Positions 26,438 to 31,327 of a stretch of DNA of 31,327 nucleotides are shown piece after piece (positions within the stretch are counted from its first letter, which is position 1; every line of letters starts with the position of its first letter). The notes beneath the pieces were generated by a model. It was not told the DNA's origin. It saw only the letters and a program-made list of their open reading frames with translations, and did not search any database. This stretch comes from Gammaproteobacteria bacterium UBA1119 (GTDB lineage Bacteria; Pseudomonadota; Gammaproteobacteria; Pseudomonadales; Azotimanducaceae), in assembly GCA_002313255.1 (NCBI GenBank), contig DCBA01000065.1, positions 6,102 through 37,428 of the forward strand, read 5' to 3'. A program made the position numbers and the translations under genes.

Positions 26438-27586
26438 TCAGGTCGTCTCAATCGCGACGGCGGTTGCTTCGCCGCCGCCGATGCATAGAGCCGCTACCCC
26501 TCGTTGACCTCCCGTTGTCCGAAGCGCATGGGCGAGAGTGACAATCAAACGGCTACCCGTTGAACCGATCGGATGACCCTGGGCGCAAGCGCCGCCGTAG
26601 ATGTTTACTTTGGACGGGTCGAGGCCGAGTTCGCGAATTGCCAACATCGTCACCATGGCGAATGCTTCGTTTATTTCAAACAGATCCACGTCGTCTTTGC
26701 TCCAACCAACCTTGTCCAGGAGCGTTTTGATGGCTCCTACCGGAGCAATAGTAAATTTGGACGGATGCATCGAATAAGTCGCATGACCTCTGATGCGTGC
26801 CAATGGGCGGCCACTCAAGGATGTCGTTGCTGATTCGCTGGCGACAACGAGCGCCGATGCGCCGTCCGATATAGAACTGGCGTTAGCAGCTGTGATGGTT
26901 CCGTCTTTCTTAAATGCAGGCCGGAGCGTGGGTATGCGGTCAATTTTTGAACGCCGAGGTTGCTCGTCTTCGTGGCCGGCTTCCATTGGCATAATTTCTG
27001 TTGCTAACACGCCGGAGTCCATTGCGGCCAGTGCTTTCTTTACAGAGCTGATTGCGAATTCGTCCATCGCATCTCGGGATAGCTGATATTCATCGGCGGT
27101 GTCCTGAGCAAAACTGCCCATGGAGCCACCGCTCTCGGCATCTTCGAGGCCGTCTGTAAACATCGAATCTACAATCTCGCCGTGACCCATCCGAAAGCCT
27201 CCTCGAGCTTTCGCCAAGAGATACGGGGCATTGGTCATGCTTTCCATTCCGCCAGCTACGACACACTCGGCGGTACCCGCCACAATAAGGTCGTGTGCCA
27301 ACATCGTCGCCTTCATCCCGGAACCACAAACCTTATTGATCGTGGTTGCTCCGCTGGAGTCCGGAATTGCCGCCATGCGCATTGCTTGACGCGCGGGGGC
27401 TTGTTTGGCCCCGGCACTGACCACACAACCCATCAGAATTTCGTCGATGTCTACAGGGGTGATTCCAGAATCTTCAACCGCGGCTGAGATAGCGTGGCTC
27501 CCGAGTTCTACGACGCTATGACCTGCCAGCGATCCTTGAAAACTACCAATGGGCGTGCGCTTAGCACCAAGAATAAAAACCTCCAT
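26438..27586 (-). CDS. Acetyl-CoA C-acetyltransferase (thiolase)
   Basis: This thiolase catalyses reversible condensation of two acetyl-CoA to acetoacetyl-CoA. The acyl-carrying cysteine is C87 (NKVCGSGMKA), the general-base residues are H338 (AQGHPIGSTGSR) and C368 (LCIGGGEATA), and NEAFA is present. The 382-residue length and sequence place it with biosynthetic-type thiolases such as AtoB and PhaA rather than FadA. AAGGAAG lies five bases upstream of the ATG. It starts 13 bases after moaB, and fabY follows after 75 bases, so all three are probably one transcript. A degradative direction cannot be excluded. Confidence 0.92.
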   Translation of the reverse strand: MEVFILGAKRTPIGSFQGSLAGHSVVELGSHAISAAVEDSGITPVDIDEILMGCVVSAGAKQAPARQAMRMAAIPDSSGATTINKVCGSGMKATMLAHDLIVAGTAECVVAGGMESMTNAPYLLAKARGGFRMGHGEIVDSMFTDGLEDAESGGSMGSFAQDTADEYQLSRDAMDEFAISSVKKALAAMDSGVLATEIMPMEAGHEDEQPRRSKIDRIPTLRPAFKKDGTITAANASSISDGASALVVASESATTSLSGRPLARIRGHATYSMHPSKFTIAPVGAIKTLLDKVGWSKDDVDLFEINEAFAMVTMLAIRELGLDPSKVNIYGGACAQGHPIGSTGSRLIVTLAHALRTTGGQRGVAALCIGGGEATAVAIETT

Positions 27587-27599
27587 CGGACTTCCTTAG

Positions 27600-28103
27600 T
27601 TAGCGTTCGTTAAAACGTGAAATCAATTCTGCGAAGTTGCAGGGTTTAAAGGTCGAATCGAGTTGATCTTCCAATATGTGGTCCCAGGCCGTTGCGCAAG
27701 CGTTGGTCGATCCCGGGACGGCAAAAATCAGCGTAGCATTGGATAGTCCAGCAACGGCGCGGGACTGGATCGTGGAGCTTCCGATTTCCTCGTATGAAAT
27801 TTGTCGGAACAATTCTCCAAATCCCTCAATGGTCTTATCAAACAAGGGGAGAAGCGCTTCGGGAGTACTGTCTCTGCCGGTAAATCCGGTTCCGCCCGTC
27901 GTTAACACGACGTCGGTGGTATCGTCAGCAATCCAGTTCGATACGGTTGCTCGAATCTGGTACACGTTGTCTGGGATTAGGGCGCGACTAGCGAGTAGAT
28001 GACCGTTGCCAGTAAGCCGCTCCACCAGGAGGTCCCCCGACGTATCGTCATCAGGTGTCCGGGAGTCGGAGATGGTCAAAACGGCGATGGTGAGAGGAGA
28101 CAT
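27600..28103 (-). CDS. moaB: Molybdenum cofactor biosynthesis protein MoaB/MogA family
   Basis: MoaB/MogA proteins bind molybdopterin; MogA adenylylates it, while E. coli MoaB's exact role is unsettled. The motif VVLTTGGTGFTGRDSTPEALLPLFD (split at residues about 67-91), then QISYEEIGSSTIQSRAVAG and FAVPGSTNAC, closely follow E. coli MoaB. The ATG at 28103 gives 167 residues; a GTG seven codons upstream is possible, and neither has a clear ribosome site. Its place in front of a thiolase and fabY is unexpected for a cofactor gene; msrP elsewhere in the window needs the cofactor. Confidence 0.92.
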   Translation of the reverse strand: MSPLTIAVLTISDSRTPDDDTSGDLLVERLTGNGHLLASRALIPDNVYQIRATVSNWIADDTTDVVLTTGGTGFTGRDSTPEALLPLFDKTIEGFGELFRQISYEEIGSSTIQSRAVAGLSNATLIFAVPGSTNACATAWDHILEDQLDSTFKPCNFAELISRFNER

Positions 28104-28134
28104 ATTGCTTAAAGAAAGGAGCACAAGTTTGCGG

Positions 28135-28148
28135 ATTTGTTGGCAAAT
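28135..28148. promoter_or_regulatory. Small palindrome in the moaB / carboxyltransferase divergent space
   Basis: ATTTG-TTGG-CAAAT is a perfect five-base inverted repeat with a four-base centre. It lies in the 110-base space between the leftward moaB start and the rightward carboxyltransferase start, where one operator could control both directions. No convincing promoter boxes were found on either strand. It is short enough to be chance. Confidence 0.25.
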
Positions 28149-28213
28149 ACATTACAGTAGCCGTCTTGATTCTGCATCACCTCATAAGCATCCAGCGTGC
28201 AGCCAGGGACTGA

Positions 28214-31200
28214 ATGGACAGTAACGTCGTCGCGGGTGATCGCCTATTTCTGATCGCTGAGAATCTGGCGCAAGACTTCTCCCGCCTTCCCACAATAGAA
28301 GCCGATGTGTACGGTGGTATGCGGGGTTTGGTGTCCCGATCTTCGATCGCGCGGAAGCTCAGCGCACTCGACGCCATGGACATCGATACGTACATCGAGA
28401 CGGTTGTCGAGCCGGCCGAGAAGCAGGGGCGACCGCCGGCACCTTCAGTCATTCAGGCGCTGGGTTCGATCATCGAAGAAGAGAGCGATGGCCCCTTTTA
28501 TTGTGCGACCGTCGCTATGGATTTCGACGGGGAGGAGCGTTTAATCGGTTTTATAGCGCAAGACCGCTCGATCCAGAATGGTACGTGGATGCCGCAGCAC
28601 CATCTCGCGGCAGTTGCATTTGTGGAGAAATGCTCTAAGCGTGCGATGCCGATTGTTAGTCTCATGGACACGCCAGGTGCGGCGTCGGACGCAGAAGCGA
28701 ATCGCGGTAACCAGGCACATAGTATTTCCCGTTTGATTGCCGAAATGTCCAATGTGGATGTGCCCAATGTTGGAATTATTTTTGGGCTGGGTTACTCGGG
28801 TGGTGCCATTCCACTCGCAGCTAGCAACATCATCCTTTCGGTGCGCGACGGAGTGTTCAGCACCATCCAACCAAAGAGCTTAGCGAGCATCGCGCGACGG
28901 CTGAATTTATCCTGGCAGGAGTGCGCTAAACACGTCGGCGTTTCGCCGTATGAACTCATGCAGCAGGGCAATATCGATGGAATCATCGATTACGCGCCGG
29001 GGGACGATGGACACCGCCTCGAAAATCTACGGCTGGCAATCGTCAGTGGGATTTTGGCTGTTGAACAATCGACCAAAACTTTCGTGGCGGAAAACCCTTA
29101 CATTCTTGATCACTATCGTCGAAGTCTACTGCGCTATCTAGAGCCGTCGGAGCGTCTCCAGAAGGTTCAGGCAAGCGCCTCGCTGAAACTCTCGAGGAAT
29201 CCGACCGAATATCTAAATGTGTTTGGAGTTACGTTCCGCTATTTGCGCTATTTGAGAGTGCGGCGGCGCATTAAGGCAACCACCCGGCAACAATATGGGC
29301 GTTTGGCACAGAGCGAGCTTCCGGAAGGAGAACTTGTCGCCCGCTCAGACCGTGAAAGACGCCGGATTTTCCTACGATGGGTGCAAGATCCCGACAAGCT
29401 CATTTACGACGATACCCTGAACCGGGCTTGGAAAGGGTACACCGAGAAAAAACGTGCGGTTCATGAAGAGCGCACCAGGGTTCAGCAGTTTTTCCTCGGT
29501 GAGCCAAGGAAGAATTACGAGGATGCTCGGAATCATTTGTTGGCGTCGGTTGGAATGTATCTCTACAACCGATGGAAATCTGAGGCATCGGGGAATTTAC
29601 GAACGCTCAAGCGGTATATTGAAGATTACGAGGACACTCGGCATTTGATCCGAGTTGGTGAGATTTTAGATCCAGTCGCATTAGTCGGCGCTATGCGGCG
29701 CGATCGCGACGTAGGATCAACGTTAAGAGAGCGTTTTACCCACGAAGGAAAAAAACTCCTAGCGATGCAAAATCTTAGTGCTCGATCGGACTCGCAATTG
29801 CGGAGTCAATTGTCGACGGAGCTCAATTTAGCCATGACGGAGGGACCCATTGACCGGGTCGTCGAAGCTACGCCCAGAAACGATAATGAGCTCGGTCGAC
29901 GTGAAACTTCCTACATCGTTGCTAATCGGCGTGTCGTTCAAGAGCGCTTCAATGACCATATCGCTCCGTCCAGGGTAGAAGGAGCTCCATTCGCGGATAG
30001 CGACCGCACAGTCCTGGACGTTCTTCTAGAAAGTGAGCTTCGAGACGACTTCGTGACCGAAATCGAGAATATGCTCCTTTTTGACTCTGTCTACGATCAA
30101 GTTCTGGAGAGCCTGGACTCGATCGCTGAGGAAGCTGAACGCAGTAAGGCGTTAGCTCAAGACTCGGTGCGGGCACTTATCGAACGTACGCTTGAGCGTG
30201 CTGAGCGCGAGATGCGAAGTTCTGGAGTGAACCAAGGTATAACGACGGATGCTGCACTCCAACAACAGCAATTTTTTGACTGGTATCTCAGAGTTTTGCA
30301 TACGCCAAAGTCGAGCGACTTTTTCCGTGCGGTTGAAGAGTGGAAGAAGACCGCCTTCCCGCACGTATCGGACACACTCGTTGTCGTTGTCACTTTTTTC
30401 TTTGAACGGTTGTTGGTTTCGCACGTTCAAGCGGTACGAGAGGGCCGACGTTACGACGGACGGATTTCGCCACGTAATATCGGTCGAAAAAAAGATTTCT
30501 GGAATCGCTTGAACATTGCTTATCGTGATCTCCTGATTCAAAACGCGTTGCTGCAGTTTAAAGCCAGACGCGGGGTAGGGTATAAAGCCTTTGTCGAACA
30601 GTTCTTCGACGACTTTGAGGAACATCACAGAGATTCGTTGAGTACCGATCCGTGCCAATTTCCAGGATTAAGGATTTCTATTGAATCTGCGTTGGACCAA
30701 GATTCTCCTCCGTGTGGCGTGATTGCAGGGGTAGGGACGTTTAGAAACGAAAACGGCGGCCTTCGCGTCGGGACGGTGATCTCCAATCCAGACTTCCAGG
30801 CGGGTGCATTCGATATGGCAAGCGCGGAAAAGTTCTGCAAATTGTTGGTGACCTGTGCGGAACAAAGCCTACCGGTCGTGTGTTTCATTACTTCAGGTGG
30901 AATGCAGACCAAAGAGGGCGCTGGATCATTATTTTCGATGGCTGCAATTAATGATCGGATAACGCGGTTTGTACGTGATTTCGATCTTCCCGTGATTATA
31001 TTTGGTCACGGAGACTGTACTGGTGGTGCCCAGGCTAGTTTCGTCACACACCCGCTTGTTCAGACCTATTACTTTTCCGGCACGAGTATGCCGTTTGCCG
31101 GACAGATTGTCGTACAAAGCAACCTGCCTTCGGATTCCATCTTGTCCAATTACCTGGTCGATGTACCAGGGGCTATGCAAGGTCTCGTTCGGCATCCGTT

Positions 31201-31327
31201 CTATGAAGATCTAGATGACGAGCTTCGGAGGATCGACCCGGACATACCCGTACCGAGCGAGAGTGTTGTGGAAGTGGTGAACCGGGTGATGTCCGGAATC
31301 CTGAGTCAGGAACGGCCGATGGTTACG
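28214..31327 (+). CDS. Fused acyl-CoA carboxyltransferase (AccA-like then AccD-like domain), partial at right edge
   Basis: The frame is open for 1,038 codons and runs off the window; TGA lies directly before the ATG, so the start cannot be earlier. AGGGA lies four bases upstream. Residues about 30-265 are AccA-like: DTPGA at 152-156, RLIAEMSNVDVPNVG, the oxyanion turn GLGYSGGA at 191-198, and QPKSLASIARR. Residues about 835-1035 are AccD-like: FITSGGMQTKEGAGSL from 891, GHGDCTGGAQASF from 931, SMPFAG, and a closing VDVPGAMQGLVRHPF. No four-cysteine zinc ribbon, usual before bacterial AccD, was seen. Between them lie about 550 charged residues, likely helical (for example SLDSIAEEAERSKALAQ), that I cannot assign. 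Biotin carboxylase and carrier domains may follow beyond the edge. It probably makes malonyl-CoA or another carboxylated acyl-CoA. Confidence 0.85.
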   Translation, partial: MDSNVVAGDRLFLIAENLAQDFSRLPTIEADVYGGMRGLVSRSSIARKLSALDAMDIDTYIETVVEPAEKQGRPPAPSVIQALGSIIEEESDGPFYCATVAMDFDGEERLIGFIAQDRSIQNGTWMPQHHLAAVAFVEKCSKRAMPIVSLMDTPGAASDAEANRGNQAHSISRLIAEMSNVDVPNVGIIFGLGYSGGAIPLAASNIILSVRDGVFSTIQPKSLASIARRLNLSWQECAKHVGVSPYELMQQGNIDGIIDYAPGDDGHRLENLRLAIVSGILAVEQSTKTFVAENPYILDHYRRSLLRYLEPSERLQKVQASASLKLSRNPTEYLNVFGVTFRYLRYLRVRRRIKATTRQQYGRLAQSELPEGELVARSDRERRRIFLRWVQDPDKLIYDDTLNRAWKGYTEKKRAVHEERTRVQQFFLGEPRKNYEDARNHLLASVGMYLYNRWKSEASGNLRTLKRYIEDYEDTRHLIRVGEILDPVALVGAMRRDRDVGSTLRERFTHEGKKLLAMQNLSARSDSQLRSQLSTELNLAMTEGPIDRVVEATPRNDNELGRRETSYIVANRRVVQERFNDHIAPSRVEGAPFADSDRTVLDVLLESELRDDFVTEIENMLLFDSVYDQVLESLDSIAEEAERSKALAQDSVRALIERTLERAEREMRSSGVNQGITTDAALQQQQFFDWYLRVLHTPKSSDFFRAVEEWKKTAFPHVSDTLVVVVTFFFERLLVSHVQAVREGRRYDGRISPRNIGRKKDFWNRLNIAYRDLLIQNALLQFKARRGVGYKAFVEQFFDDFEEHHRDSLSTDPCQFPGLRISIESALDQDSPPCGVIAGVGTFRNENGGLRVGTVISNPDFQAGAFDMASAEKFCKLLVTCAEQSLPVVCFITSGGMQTKEGAGSLFSMAAINDRITRFVRDFDLPVIIFGHGDCTGGAQASFVTHPLVQTYYFSGTSMPFAGQIVVQSNLPSDSILSNYLVDVPGAMQGLVRHPFYEDLDDELRRIDPDIPVPSESVVEVVNRVMSGILSQERPMVT

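Overview
The window looks like core chromosome of a gammaproteobacterium of roughly balanced base composition. The gene orders are those of gammaproteobacterial housekeeping loci: ispB / rplU-rpmA-obgE-proB / rpsT / murJ-ribF-lspA-fkpB; bamD facing away from rluD-pgeF; ilvI-ilvH-ilvC-pssA-msrP-msrQ; and holD-like-rimI-prfC. The ilv-pssA-msrPQ order, the long BamD and a FabY-type ketosynthase resemble Pseudomonas and related marine lineages. I cannot name a genus. Starts other than ATG are unusually frequent (TTG for rpsT, lspA, pgeF, msrP, msrQ, the sirB1-like gene, fabY and a small ORF; GTG for proB and ilvH), and neighbours often overlap by 1 to 8 bases.

Layout. 1-1283: direct repeats, a tRNA-Pro(CGG) and ispB, both leftward. 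1338-4416: a candidate promoter and leader hairpin, then rplU, rpmA, obgE and proB. 4425-4688: rpsT leftward with a TTG start. 4759-8210: murJ, ribF, lspA and fkpB, tightly packed but lacking the ileS and ispH genes usual in this cluster. 8255-9235: bamD leftward. 9392-12554: an AmpG-like transporter, rluD and pgeF. 12551-18261: the ilv operon with its own promoter, pssA, and the periplasmic methionine sulfoxide reductase pair msrP-msrQ. 18267-20260: a two-gene sodium:solute symporter. 20302-24499: phhB, a small protein, a HolD-like protein, rimI, prfC and a SirB1-family protein. 24509-28103: moaB, a thiolase and fabY, leftward. 28214 to the right edge: a very long open frame joining an AccA-like and an AccD-like carboxyltransferase domain.

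The most unusual part is the right end. A divergent locus pairs an acetyl-CoA-using ketosynthase (FabY) and a thiolase with a fused acyl-CoA carboxyltransferase. Its alpha-like half comes first, its beta-like half second, and about 550 residues of unassigned, charged, probably helical sequence lie between. The frame is still open at the edge. This suggests a fatty-acid initiation or malonyl-CoA supply module, but the function is inferred. A second unusual point is phhB: its conserved N-terminal cysteine motif is encoded upstream of the first ATG with no standard start codon in frame.

No CRISPR array, insertion sequence, integrase, rRNA or phage gene was seen. No stretch longer than about 300 bases lacks a gene.
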